In this document: positions 9,475 to 18,173 of the stretch, in pieces | How positions within the stretch are numbered: position 1 is the first letter of the stretch | Layout: every line of letters starts with the position of its first letter | Origin: Bdellovibrio sp. 22V | GTDB lineage: Bacteria; Bdellovibrionota; Bdellovibrionia; Bdellovibrionales; Bdellovibrionaceae | Reading direction: 5' to 3' | Assembly: GCF_030169785.1 (NCBI RefSeq) | Contig: NZ_CP125854.1 | Coordinates: 1 to 64,000 of the forward strand | DNA length: 64,000 nt | Notes under the pieces: model-generated | Seen by the model: only the letters and a program-made list of their open reading frames with translations | Database searches by the model: none | What the model was told of the DNA's origin: nothing | Position numbers and translations under genes: made by a program

Positions 9475-10275
9475 TTAGGGCCGGAGGGGCTTCGATGGTG
9501 TTCGAGCCGGCGCCGGCGCATTGACCGGAGTGCTTAAAGTCAGCTTGTACTTCTCACAAACTGTTTGCAGAAAATTATTTTTACGAAGCTCTTCAAGGTG
9601 CGAATTGATTCTTCGAACTTGCGCCATGGCGACAGATTTTTTCGAGAAGACGATGCTGTAATAGGTTTCTTCCCCCAGCTTAGGAACTTCAACCAACGCG
9701 CTTTTCGTTTTTTCAATCCAAGCCAAAGCCACGTCGCGATTGGCGTAGACTGCCGAATAGTTTTTATTTTCAGCTTTTCGCAAAGTGACGGTGACTGAAG
9801 TCTCCGGAAGAATTTTAAATTTTTTGTCGGTGAACTCGTGCACGCGCTGTAAGCTGACTTCGGTCATCGAAGGCGAGATCACGCCGATAGACATTCCCGC
9901 CAGATCATCATAGCTTTTTATTTTCCGTACTTTTTCAGGTAAGCCAAAAAAAGAATACCCCGTTTTAAAGACCTTATCGCTGTAAAACAAAGCGGACTCG
10001 CGCTGCGGGGAGGGGCCTAAAGGACATCCGATGTCGGCCTCTCCGGATTTCAGACGAGAGAGGGCTTCTCGCAGGTTCACGATTTTGAATTTGCAGGAAG
10101 CCTCTTCCATTTGACAAATTTTTTGAAGAATTTCGTAACAGGCGCCCTGAATCCCTTCAGAGCCTGACTTAAAATAATAGGGCTCATAGTCAAAACCCAC
10201 AACATTGTATGCATTCACTGAGAATGGAAAGAGCGCGCAGAAAATGAAAAGAGCCAAAGAGCTGCGTCTGTGCAT
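9475..10275 (-). CDS. Periplasmic solute-binding protein, family 3
   Basis: A 266-residue protein with a signal peptide (MHRRSSLALFIFCALFPFS, cleaved near VNA). The fold of extracellular amino-acid-binding (SBP_bac_3) proteins is evident in the segments FDYEPYYF, IQGACYEILQKIC, LKSGEADIGCPLGPSPQRE and YDDLAGMSIGVISPSMTE. The tail is rich in alanine and proline. No permease or ATPase gene lies next to it, so it may be an orphan binding protein or a sensor-type periplasmic domain rather than part of a full importer. Ligand unknown. Confidence 0.8.
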   Translation of the reverse strand: MHRRSSLALFIFCALFPFSVNAYNVVGFDYEPYYFKSGSEGIQGACYEILQKICQMEEASCKFKIVNLREALSRLKSGEADIGCPLGPSPQRESALFYSDKVFKTGYSFFGLPEKVRKIKSYDDLAGMSIGVISPSMTEVSLQRVHEFTDKKFKILPETSVTVTLRKAENKNYSAVYANRDVALAWIEKTKSALVEVPKLGEETYYSIVFSKKSVAMAQVRRINSHLEELRKNNFLQTVCEKYKLTLSTPVNAPAPARTPSKPLRP

Positions 10276-10345
10276 GAACTCAGACTAGCCGACGCGAGTT
10301 GTATGTTTGAGTTACGGCGTCCCTGCTTGCGAAAAAACAGATGTG

Positions 10346-10840
10346 TTATAAGTTGTTAAAAAAATACTTCGGCCCGATCGTGAGCCAGACGAAAAAGGCG
10401 ATGGAATTAAAAAGAATCGCCCACAAAAGTCGGTTGCGGCTGACACGACTTAATGGCTGTTCTGTTTTAAGGACACGGTAGCCTTGCGCCATAGAATACA
10501 AATTGCAAAGAACCGGAATAAAAACACAGCCCAGAATCGCATTCAGAAGAGCTTTCTTTGCCAAAGCTTGTGTTGCTTCCAAAGGCTCTTCGCTGACGAT
10601 TTGCAAACGAGGCGTCTCTTTATTCTCGAGAGCTTGCGACGCCTCCATGTACTCGTATTCTGGAATTTCTAAAGTGAGTTTGCCAAGAAGCTGACCGAAG
10701 TGGGGAGCCACACCGCGAGTTTGTTCGTCGCGAACGCGGGGGTGAAGACCGTGCGATTCCAAATAGGATTTAATGACCTGGGCTTCCCCAAAGTCGGCAC
10801 AATCCATCAGAAAGACATATCCCGATTTATTTTCGTTCAT
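10346..10840 (-). CDS. DUF2007-like signal-transducer domain membrane protein
   Basis: A 164-residue protein. Residues about 8-70 resemble the small DUF2007 domain, a PII-like ferredoxin fold seen here as DFGEAQVIKSYLESHGLHPRVRD. Two hydrophobic helices at the C-terminus (ALLNAILGCVFIPVLCNLYS and LLWAILFNSIAFFVWL) make it a membrane-anchored protein with the domain probably in the cytoplasm. It starts 9 bases after the stop of the Tat-exported flavoprotein gene, so the two are co-transcribed. No biochemical role can be assigned. Confidence 0.72.
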   Translation of the reverse strand: MNENKSGYVFLMDCADFGEAQVIKSYLESHGLHPRVRDEQTRGVAPHFGQLLGKLTLEIPEYEYMEASQALENKETPRLQIVSEEPLEATQALAKKALLNAILGCVFIPVLCNLYSMAQGYRVLKTEQPLSRVSRNRLLWAILFNSIAFFVWLTIGPKYFFNNL

Positions 10841-10849
10841 CTCTGAAGA

Positions 10850-12463
10850 TTACTTCAAAGACGATACGGCTTCAAGAGCTGCTTGGTGTGAAGCCTCAAA
10901 ACACGGTGTCATCCAGTTATCCTGATTCGCGAAATGAATTCGTGTGCCTACCGGAGCTGCGGCCGCTTTTGCCGTGCCTTCGACGATCATTCCCGCGCGT
11001 GAAATCGGCAGCGCGTGCCCCCAACGAGTCATGCGAATGCCGTGAATGTCGTTTTGTGAAAGCTTCATCGCTTCTAAAACAGGTTGGATGTCTTGCAAGT
11101 ACTTCGTTTTGTATTTGTCGTGCGAAACCGGGTTGAACAAAAACTGACGGGCACCATCGTAAGCAATACCGTGGTAAAGAGTCAGCACGCCATGCTGAGT
11201 TTGATCTTGCTGGCCCCAAGTGCCGAAGCAGATGTCCGTGAAACTGCGATCACCTCTGTTCATTGGCGTTGGTGAAGGCGGGACTTTGCCTTGCAGGCAA
11301 TAAAGTTCGTAGCTGGGGCTTTGAATTGGATTTTTTGTGATGATGTTTCCGACCAAGTAAGCGCGATACGGCAGCATATGAACGATGTCGGCTTGCTCTT
11401 TCGGCATTTCAGGAAGCAGACGGCGAGCCACAAACTTCGGGCACGCCATAATCACGTTGTTAGCGCGGATCTTTTTAAGAGCGCCCATGCCGTCTTCGTA
11501 CACCACCGTCACAGAATCGCCTTCGTGTTTTACGCGCAAAACCATGCAACCGGAGCGAAGCGAATTGTCTCCGCTCACAGAGCGGATTTTTTGCGCCATC
11601 TTGTGCGCGACGTAAGCGTTTCCGCCCGGGTAAGCGAGAAGAGCGCCAGTTTCAGAAGAAATAAAACCGAGATATTGGAATGCCGAAAGCTCATCCGTCG
11701 AACCGCAGAAAGAACTCCAGCCGTACAATTGCATGTATTCACGAAGATGCGGGTGAAGATCGCCGAACTCTTTCGTGATCCATTCATCCACCGTCAACTT
11801 GTCATATTCTTTGGCGAAGTCGCCCTCGAAGCTAAAGTCCGCTTCGTTGTAGATCTCTACCAAGCGCTTATGAAGTTTTTTGAAATCGTTTTCTTTACCA
11901 GGAGAAGTGCGGCCTTCCCAGAAAGGTTTTGTGAAAGTCTTGTTGTAAAAAACGGTCGTGTCTTCACCGGACTCTTTACGAGCTTTCCCCCAAATGCCAA
12001 GGTCGCGAAGAATATTCGCAAGATCGGATTTTTCATCGGGCTCTGCAAGATAGGCAGCGCCGATAGAGTAACAAGCGTCTTTATAGAGTTCGCCTTTGGT
12101 ATTTCCACCAAGGCGCGTATCTTGTTCAAGCAGTGCGAACTTCTTTCCGCGCAAATAATAAGCGGCGCAAAGACCCGCGATACCGCCGCCAACGACAACG
12201 ACGTCAAGCTCTTCCGTGACTTTAGGCTCTCCGCCTTTTTTCTCAAGGTAACCGTCGATATTCCAAAGAATGTCGTGCGGGCGGTCGATGTTGTCGCCGT
12301 TGAAATCAAGACTGTTTGGCTCATCCGCGGAAACTTTTGCAATTGGCAAATCGTCTGTGAGTTTCGAAGAAACCCATTGCGATCCTTGCGCCAAGGATTT
12401 TGCAGGAAGAGTTGATAGAGCTGCGAGGGAAACACCGGTCTTTAAAAAATCACGTCTTTGCAT
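10850..12463 (-). CDS. Tat-exported FAD-dependent amine-oxidase-like protein
   Basis: A 537-residue flavoprotein. The N-terminus MQRRDFLKTGVSLAALS is a twin-arginine (Tat) signal peptide, so the folded, FAD-loaded enzyme should be exported to the periplasm. After it comes the dinucleotide-binding motif VVVGGGIAGLCAAYYL and the following LLEQDTRLGGN, both typical of the flavin amine oxidase / phytoene desaturase superfamily. The C-terminus has the FAD-contacting RMTRWGHALPISRAG and WMTPCFEASHQAALEA segments. Substrate is unknown. The first gene of a two-gene operon with the DUF2007-like protein. The long frame running antisense through it is a shadow. Confidence 0.85.
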   Translation of the reverse strand: MQRRDFLKTGVSLAALSTLPAKSLAQGSQWVSSKLTDDLPIAKVSADEPNSLDFNGDNIDRPHDILWNIDGYLEKKGGEPKVTEELDVVVVGGGIAGLCAAYYLRGKKFALLEQDTRLGGNTKGELYKDACYSIGAAYLAEPDEKSDLANILRDLGIWGKARKESGEDTTVFYNKTFTKPFWEGRTSPGKENDFKKLHKRLVEIYNEADFSFEGDFAKEYDKLTVDEWITKEFGDLHPHLREYMQLYGWSSFCGSTDELSAFQYLGFISSETGALLAYPGGNAYVAHKMAQKIRSVSGDNSLRSGCMVLRVKHEGDSVTVVYEDGMGALKKIRANNVIMACPKFVARRLLPEMPKEQADIVHMLPYRAYLVGNIITKNPIQSPSYELYCLQGKVPPSPTPMNRGDRSFTDICFGTWGQQDQTQHGVLTLYHGIAYDGARQFLFNPVSHDKYKTKYLQDIQPVLEAMKLSQNDIHGIRMTRWGHALPISRAGMIVEGTAKAAAAPVGTRIHFANQDNWMTPCFEASHQAALEAVSSLK

Positions 12464-12486
12464 GGCGTCTAAATAAGAGTTTCCCT

Positions 12487-12522
12487 AAAAAAGCACAAGA
12501 GGAGACTCGGGGTCTCCTCTTG
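12487..12522 (-). terminator. Rho-independent terminator (minus strand)
   Basis: An eleven-base perfect stem (CAAGAGGAGAC with GTCTCCTCTTG), a five-base loop and, on the minus strand, six Ts. It ends transcription of the small secreted protein gene before the flavoprotein gene. Confidence 0.85.
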
Positions 12523-12542
12523 TTGAGAACAAATTGAGATTC

Positions 12543-13073
12543 TTAGTGCGGCTGAACAGAGTCGTCGCATGAAGGCACCGTGTAAGTTTTTCTAAAGAGA
12601 TACTCGAGACGGTCGTTCTTGTTGGCAAAGAGATGGCGGTACACAGGAATGCTGACCGTAAGAGGATAAGACCCTCTAACCACGACGTCTTTACAAATGC
12701 GCTGATTCGTATTCCAGAAGCAGTCCTCGACAGTGTGTTTGTAATTGATCGGCGTGGAAAGATATTGACGGTCCACTTCAACAACTTCCTGGCGGTCACC
12801 GTAAGTGCGTGTTTCCGTAATGCCAACAGGCTTGAGTGTTCGCAAGCGATCTCCGTCAACACACACGAACATGTAGTCAATCGAACGGCCCATATAAACC
12901 GTCGGAGCTTTCGGTTGCAGAATTGGGTTACGCAGAATCTCGTCCCACGACATATCAGAAGAATAAGCGCGAGAATAATTGTGCACGTAAGCGTGAGGGC
13001 CTTCGTCAGAAGCGGAGGCAGAAACTGCGGAAAAAGAAGCCATGGCTAACAAAAGAGTCAAAAGTCGTTTCAT
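12543..13073 (-). CDS. Secreted hypothetical protein
   Basis: A 176-residue protein with a signal peptide (MKRLLTLLLAMASFSAVSASA). The mature part is polar, with several cysteines (FVCVD, DCFWN, RICKD, SCDD) that could form disulfides in the periplasm. No family is recognised. An AGGAG site (minus strand) lies just before ATG 13073, and a strong terminator follows. About 215 bases separate it from the divergent HD-hydrolase gene. That gap must hold both promoters; I see no clear motif in it. Confidence 0.7.
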   Translation of the reverse strand: MKRLLTLLLAMASFSAVSASASDEGPHAYVHNYSRAYSSDMSWDEILRNPILQPKAPTVYMGRSIDYMFVCVDGDRLRTLKPVGITETRTYGDRQEVVEVDRQYLSTPINYKHTVEDCFWNTNQRICKDVVVRGSYPLTVSIPVYRHLFANKNDRLEYLFRKTYTVPSCDDSVQPH

Positions 13074-13288
13074 TGTAAAATTCTCCTAAAATAGTAAAAA
13101 GATTTTTGTCTTCTCTATGCGCAAAGAGAGCGGGCCTACTATTGAGTGCAACAAGACAAGGGCTCAAGTTACCGTCCCGTAAATGGCTGGCTTCGTGAGG
13201 ATAACTGTTCAGGAAAATTCCACCTAACGCCTTGTTTCACGAAGAAAAGGCATGAAACTCCCAGCATCTTCATGTACTCAGTCCAACC

Positions 13289-13864
13289 ATGAAATTGGAA
13301 ATGCCCCTGCTCACAGAAAAATTGAACAAGCCTGAAATTATCGAGAAATCCTGGGTGATCACTCTTTCAGGTAAACGTTTTAGTATTCTTAATCCAGATC
13401 CGGATGCGGTGAAGATTGAAGACATCGCTTGTGCATTGGCTCGTCAGGCTCGTTTTAACGGGCACACGCGTTTCTTTTATAGCGTGGGTCAACATTCTTG
13501 CCTGGGTGCGGAAGTATCTCCGACGAAAGAGATCGGTTTGCACATGCTCTTTCATGATGCGACAGAGGCGTATATTGGCGATCTTGTTTCGCCGGTTAAG
13601 GCTTTGCTGCCAGATTTTGAAATTATCGAGTCACGCATTCATTGGGCCATTTCGCAAAAATTCAATCTTGAGTTTCCTCTTCCTAAAGTCGTGAAACAGA
13701 TCGACCGTCGTTTGCTCGCTACAGAAGTGCGCGACTTAATCACGAAAGATTTAAAATCTTGGAATATCGGCGAAGAAGAGCCGTTTGATTTCCCGATCAT
13801 TCCTTGGCCGCCGGAAGTTACGGAAGCTCGCTTCCTTGAGATCGCACGAAATCTTTTGAAATAG
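13289..13864 (+). CDS. HD-domain phosphohydrolase (YfbR-like)
   Basis: A 191-residue cytoplasmic protein with the metal-binding HD signature: His69 (VGQHS), His89-Asp90 (LFHDATEAYIGDLVSPVK) and Asp139 (KQIDRR). This arrangement matches the YfbR/YedD-type 5'-nucleotidase and related HD hydrolases. The likely substrates are deoxynucleoside monophosphates or another phosphate ester; the specificity is an inference. The last 47 bases overlap the 3' end of the convergent histidine-kinase gene. An alternative ATG lies 12 bases downstream. Confidence 0.8.
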   Translation: MKLEMPLLTEKLNKPEIIEKSWVITLSGKRFSILNPDPDAVKIEDIACALARQARFNGHTRFFYSVGQHSCLGAEVSPTKEIGLHMLFHDATEAYIGDLVSPVKALLPDFEIIESRIHWAISQKFNLEFPLPKVVKQIDRRLLATEVRDLITKDLKSWNIGEEEPFDFPIIPWPPEVTEARFLEIARNLLK

Positions 13865-16382
13865 CTGTCGTCAGCGAATCCATCAGCGTGCTTTTGCGGA
13901 TGGGTTTTGTAAGGAAGCTGAGGCCGGGAATGGTCTCTGCCTTCTTCATCGTTTCTTCCAAGGCATCCGCCGTTACAAGCAGTATCGGTCTTTGTGGCAG
14001 GCCCTTTTCGCTTTCATACGCGCGCACTCGCTCTGCCGCTTCAAAGCCGTCCATAACAGGCATGCGCACGTCAAGAATCAGAACGTCGCAAGGATTCTTC
14101 ATATAGCTCTGTAAAGCTTCTTCTCCATTCATGGTGTAGTGAACGGACCAGCTTTTTCCTTCAAAGTAAGCTTTGTAGAGTTCTTGATTTCCCATGTCGT
14201 CGTCCGCGACCAGAACATTGAGTTCGTTCGGAATATTTGATCGAACAGAAGTGCCATCCGCAGCCACAGGATCTTTATGCTCTTTTCTATGCGGGCGTTT
14301 ACCCAGAAAGCCAGAGGCCGTTAAAACTTCACTTAAAAGCAGGGGAGAAGATTCAATCACCGGCGCCGACAGCCCCGGGTATTTTTCCAAGAGCTCTTCT
14401 TTGTGTCCTAAGAAGATCATATTCCCCGCATGCGCCAGTTTTTTTATGTCCGCTTTCGAAAATTCCGAGCCGATTGTATCAAGCAGGTACCAGCGATTTT
14501 TGCTTGTCTCCGCCGGAGGAACTTCAGACACGCTTGGGATTTGAGTGAAAACGACCGACGAATGCATTGAAAGAGGTTTCGTTGATTTTTCCAAAAGCAT
14601 GTCGGAAGAGATCAGAATAAATTCGCGCATGGCACTGTCAGGCGGGCGATAATATTCAATGGAGTGACTCGGATCCAGCACCTCAATATCCAGATCGACT
14701 TGGAAGAGCGACCCTTTTTTGGGAACGGACTGAACACTCAAGCGACCTTCGAGTTTGCGCACAAGCTCTTTCACGATAGCTAAGCCCAGACCGACGCCAC
14801 CTTCAGAAAAGGCATAAGAATTTTCCACCTGAAAGAAGGCATCGAAAATCTTTTGGAGTTTGTCATGTTGAATTCCGATGCCGGTATCTTCTACTTCAAA
14901 ACGCAGCGTTTGGATATTTTCAGTCAGAGATCTCAACACCGAGGCACGCAGTGTGACGTGGCCTTCGCTGGTGTACTTACAGGCATTGCGAAGTAGGTTG
15001 AGCAAGATTTGGCGAAGGCGACTGGGATCACACTTCACAAGCGTCGGAAGATTAAAATCGAATTCCACGTAAAGGCGTAAATTCTTTTTCGCACAATCGC
15101 GGCCGGAAATTTTTGCGACATCGGAAAGGAAGTGCAGAAGATGAAAGTTTCGCGGCTGTAATTGAATTTCATTAGTTTCTGATTTCGCAAGATCCAAAAG
15201 GTCTTCAATCATCGAAAGCAAATGATTTCCCGATGAACGCATGCTGCTCAGATAATCGCGAAGTTTCCTGTCGGTATCTTTTTCTTCGCAAAGATCAATC
15301 ATCCCTAGAATAAGATTTAGCGGTGTGCGGATTTCGTGACTGATATTGCCCAGAAAGCGGGTTTTTGTGATAAGCGCTTCTTGCAGCTCCTGGTGGATTT
15401 TCTCCAGATCGTGCGTCTTATCAATGACCATACGACTGACGACTCTGTTTTGTGTGACAAGCACCCAGAAAAGATAAGAAATAATCAGAGTGATAAAGAC
15501 GCTTAGAAGTCCCGTAATTAAAGAGGGCTTAATGCGATCGCCGTCCTGAATGTAGTTAAAGTGAAACTGAACTTTCAGAGCCGCTTGTTCCGGATCGCCA
15601 AGACTCAGGGTTTGTAAAGCGGGGCCATCGGCGTCGGCCGTTTTTCTGCTGCTGGCTTTAATTGTCTTCTTTGCGCCGTCAGAGGCCACCGTCCACGCAA
15701 AGCCGGTTTTGCTGTCTTCGATATCAATCGTTTCCGAAGGACGCAGATCTGTTTTTTCAAAAAGGGCAATCAAAGGCGCTGTAAATACAAAAAATATTTT
15801 TCCATGCGCGCGCGATTGCAAAATATAAGTGATCAGCGGCGTTCCATTGTGTTCATGAAGAACCGCCTGACTGTAACCTTTGTGAACAAAAAGTTCTTCG
15901 ATGGAAGCGCGGATCTCGCGACTCATCGAATTTTCTTTAACAAGGGGGAGGGACGATGTCGGTGTTTTGATCTGCGATATCATTTTAAGTTTGATATCGC
16001 CGTTGGAGCGCCATGAAATCAGCTGAACAATCGAAAACTTTTGAAAGATAGTGTAGGGAAGTGACTGCGCCAATACGGCGCTGTCTTTCTTATAATCGCT
16101 AGGCCGTGTGCCTAAGTACTCTTCATAAGACTGAATGCGCAGAATGCTATTGGAAATCAAGAGATCCAAGGACTGCAGATATTCTTTGGATTTTTTAAAA
16201 GACTCGGCCCGCTGATCGCTGATTTCGCGCTCATGCATCTTACTGTAAATATATTGAGACAGTGACAGGCCAAGGACAAACGTCAGAATGGGAATGAATA
16301 AAAAAGCTTTAGAGCCCTTTTTAAAAGCATTCTGTGCCAAAATGAATAACTTTTTGAGATCGAACGTTTTCATTAGATCCAT
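13818..16382 (-). CDS. Hybrid sensor histidine kinase with receiver domain
   Basis: Membrane-bound kinase, about 854 residues from ATG 16382 (a TTG 24 bases upstream is also in frame; neither has a strong ribosome-binding site). Order of parts: a transmembrane helix near residues 26-47, a periplasmic sensor region of about 240 residues, a second helix near 289-310, a HisKA domain with phosphorylatable His349 (GNISHEIRTPLN), an HATPase domain (LLNLLRNACKY, DTGIGI, GVGLGLAIV), a linker region and a C-terminal receiver with phosphoacceptor Asp771 (LILDVRMPVMDG) and the lysine of FLTKP. The Hpt gene is divergent next door, suggesting a phosphorelay. The signal sensed is unknown. Confidence 0.9.
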   Translation of the reverse strand: MDLMKTFDLKKLFILAQNAFKKGSKAFLFIPILTFVLGLSLSQYIYSKMHEREISDQRAESFKKSKEYLQSLDLLISNSILRIQSYEEYLGTRPSDYKKDSAVLAQSLPYTIFQKFSIVQLISWRSNGDIKLKMISQIKTPTSSLPLVKENSMSREIRASIEELFVHKGYSQAVLHEHNGTPLITYILQSRAHGKIFFVFTAPLIALFEKTDLRPSETIDIEDSKTGFAWTVASDGAKKTIKASSRKTADADGPALQTLSLGDPEQAALKVQFHFNYIQDGDRIKPSLITGLLSVFITLIISYLFWVLVTQNRVVSRMVIDKTHDLEKIHQELQEALITKTRFLGNISHEIRTPLNLILGMIDLCEEKDTDRKLRDYLSSMRSSGNHLLSMIEDLLDLAKSETNEIQLQPRNFHLLHFLSDVAKISGRDCAKKNLRLYVEFDFNLPTLVKCDPSRLRQILLNLLRNACKYTSEGHVTLRASVLRSLTENIQTLRFEVEDTGIGIQHDKLQKIFDAFFQVENSYAFSEGGVGLGLAIVKELVRKLEGRLSVQSVPKKGSLFQVDLDIEVLDPSHSIEYYRPPDSAMREFILISSDMLLEKSTKPLSMHSSVVFTQIPSVSEVPPAETSKNRWYLLDTIGSEFSKADIKKLAHAGNMIFLGHKEELLEKYPGLSAPVIESSPLLLSEVLTASGFLGKRPHRKEHKDPVAADGTSVRSNIPNELNVLVADDDMGNQELYKAYFEGKSWSVHYTMNGEEALQSYMKNPCDVLILDVRMPVMDGFEAAERVRAYESEKGLPQRPILLVTADALEETMKKAETIPGLSFLTKPIRKSTLMDSLTTAISKDFVRSQGSELP

Positions 16383-16410
16383 ACTGAAGAAGGCCTGTGG
16401 ATTCAATGTT

Positions 16411-16441
16411 AATTGGGTTTGAAGGTTTCTTCAAACCAATT
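16411..16441. promoter_or_regulatory. Imperfect inverted repeat between divergent kinase and Hpt genes
   Basis: AATTGGGTTTGAAG and CTTCAAACCAATT form an inverted repeat with a four-base spacer and a single extra G in one arm. It lies 29 bases from the kinase start and about 53 bases before the Hpt start. A TTGAAG at 16419-16424 with TAAATT 17 bases on could be a promoter for Hpt that overlaps it. The layout suggests an operator or a hairpin; this is inference. Confidence 0.5.
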
Positions 16442-16494
16442 TAAATTCAGTACATAATGGAGGCGATAGCGTCTGCTTTAAAAGGAGAATAAAT

Positions 16495-16902
16495 ATGGAA
16501 GCGGAAAAAGATTTGGCAGATGTACGCAGTCGTCTTCTTAGTATGGAGGATTTTGATGCGCATGCCTTTGATCACTTACTGGAAGACACGACGCCGACGA
16601 CGGTTTTGCGAATTCTTGCGCGATTCAGCCAGACGCTTCACGAAAGTATTCCCGCTTTGGAGCACAGCAAAGACGCCGGCGAAGTGGAGCCGATCTGGAA
16701 AACATCCCACAAGCTGGCGGGGTCCGCGGCGATGCTGGGTTTCAAAGGTTTCGGAGAAAAGTCCAAGAAATTAAGCTTTCAGCTGCGCGGTTCTTTTGCG
16801 TTGAATTTACATTCCGAAGAGCTTCACGGTTATATGCGAGAAGCCCGAGAATTGTCGAACCATTTGGATAAGATTTTTTCCAACAAGAATACCTATCTCT
16901 AG
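16495..16902 (+). CDS. Histidine phosphotransfer (Hpt) domain protein
   Basis: A 135-residue single-domain Hpt protein. The phosphorylated histidine is His72 in KTSHKLAGSAAMLGF, a good match to the Hpt motif, inside a four-helix bundle. A Shine-Dalgarno AAAGGAG precedes ATG 16495. It is the natural intermediate for relay of phosphate from the adjacent hybrid kinase's receiver to a separate response regulator, either the OmpR-type gene that converges on it or the two lone receivers beyond. Stop codons of this gene and the regulator overlap by four bases (CTAG). Confidence 0.88.
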   Translation: MEAEKDLADVRSRLLSMEDFDAHAFDHLLEDTTPTTVLRILARFSQTLHESIPALEHSKDAGEVEPIWKTSHKLAGSAAMLGFKGFGEKSKKLSFQLRGSFALNLHSEELHGYMREARELSNHLDKIFSNKNTYL

Positions 16903-17600
16903 GTTGTCTTCACAGTTGCCTTATAACCGGCGCTCAAGACAGTCTCTACTTTGACGGAGCTCTCGTTGATTTTCTTACGTAAATGACTGACGTGAGCATC
17001 CACAGTCCGCTCCGTCACGTATTTGCCAACGCCCCAAACCTGATCAATCAGCTGTTCACGGCTGTAAACCTGACCGGGATGGGTGCAAAGAATTTTGAGA
17101 ATTTTAAATTCGAAAGGCGTGAGTTCGATCTGCACGATTCCTTTTTGCGTTGAGTGATGCTCAACGCACATTCTGTTGGAATCGATAAAGAGATCTCCTA
17201 ATTGGATTTGCGAAGCATTTTGCGCATAAGCTTGCGACGTTCGTAACCGAGCATCCACGCGAGCGCGCAATTCGCTGGAGTTAGGCGGTTTGGAAATATA
17301 ATCATCCGCGCCGATTCCGAAGGCCGCGACTTTGCTGATCACGTCGTCGTCGGTGCTGAGAACAATGATAGGAATGTTTTTATTTTTAAAAGCGTCTTTT
17401 AATTCCGGCAGGATTTTCATGCCATTTCCGTCAGGCAGCGAAATATCCAGAAGAATAAGATCAAAACTTTCTCGACCGGTTTGAATCAATTTAAAAGCAT
17501 CATTAATAGACTCCGCCTGAGTCAAAGAGTGATTCTTCAGGACGGAAGTCAAATATATAAAAAACTCAGTGCTGTCTTCGACGCACAGTATTTTAGCCAT
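16899..17600 (-). CDS. OmpR/PhoB-family response regulator
   Basis: A 233-residue transcription factor. The receiver domain has the acidic pocket (Glu8, Asp9), phosphoacceptor Asp52 (LILLDISLPDGNG) and the conserved lysine in ISKPPN. The C-terminal half is a winged helix-turn-helix: LTPFEFKILKILCTHPGQVY, SREQLIDQVWG and the recognition part RTVDAHVSHLRKKI. It binds DNA when phosphorylated, probably through the kinase/Hpt relay encoded alongside. The gene runs convergent with Hpt and divergent from the lone-receiver operon. Confidence 0.93.
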   Translation of the reverse strand: MAKILCVEDSTEFFIYLTSVLKNHSLTQAESINDAFKLIQTGRESFDLILLDISLPDGNGMKILPELKDAFKNKNIPIIVLSTDDDVISKVAAFGIGADDYISKPPNSSELRARVDARLRTSQAYAQNASQIQLGDLFIDSNRMCVEHHSTQKGIVQIELTPFEFKILKILCTHPGQVYSREQLIDQVWGVGKYVTERTVDAHVSHLRKKINESSVKVETVLSAGYKATVKTT

Positions 17601-17700
17601 ATAGGAAATTTAAGCAGTGTTTTGCGATTTCATCAAACCATTTTAGCGCCAAAAGCAAAAGCGGCTTTTCATGATGATCTCAGTGGTGAGGAGGTTGTCT

Positions 17701-18156
17701 ATGGAGACAGTTTTAGAAAATAAGAACGAAATGCAGAACTTTTTTACGGGTGCGTTGAATACGACAGCCCCCTATAAATTTTTGGTCGTGGAAGATGATG
17801 AGTCGCAATGGCCACTTTGGGAAAATATTATTAAGACGACGTTTCCCAATTCAGAAGTGGATTATCAGCCGACCGAAGCCGGAGCGGAAGCTTTGCTTCG
17901 TCATTCTTTCCATGTCGAACAGCCTTATGATGTGGTGATTTCAGATATCTTTTTGGAAGGTGATGAAACAGGAATCGACTTGTGGACTCGCTTTGGTGAA
18001 GTTTCGGGACACTTCGTGTTTGTCAGTAGCATGACCTTAGGAAGTTTCGATTCCATCATCAATAACATCCGCACGTCTTCGTCGATTTTACCGGTGTACT
18101 TGCAAAAGCCCCTCTCGTCGCGTCTTTGCAAGGAAGTTATTAAAAGCCTTCTCTAA
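17701..18156 (+). CDS. Stand-alone receiver-domain protein
   Basis: Receiver (REC) domain protein of 151 residues from ATG 17701, chosen because GGTGAGGAGG lies directly upstream. The acidic pair is in VVEDDES, the phosphoacceptor is Asp82 (VVISDIFLEG) and the conserved lysine is in LQKPLS. No output domain exists. It shares a distinctive tryptophan motif (WPLWENI) with the similar protein encoded at 18502 (RPLWEFV), so the two are paralogues. Single-domain receivers usually act by protein contact or as phosphate sinks in a relay. Confidence 0.85.
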   Translation: METVLENKNEMQNFFTGALNTTAPYKFLVVEDDESQWPLWENIIKTTFPNSEVDYQPTEAGAEALLRHSFHVEQPYDVVISDIFLEGDETGIDLWTRFGEVSGHFVFVSSMTLGSFDSIINNIRTSSSILPVYLQKPLSSRLCKEVIKSLL

Positions 18157-18173
18157 AATAAAGGAGCACGTTT

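Noticed and set aside
11291-12415. Long frame (374 codons) on the plus strand
   Set aside because: It runs antisense through the well-supported Tat flavoprotein gene, and its translation is basic and shows no domain.
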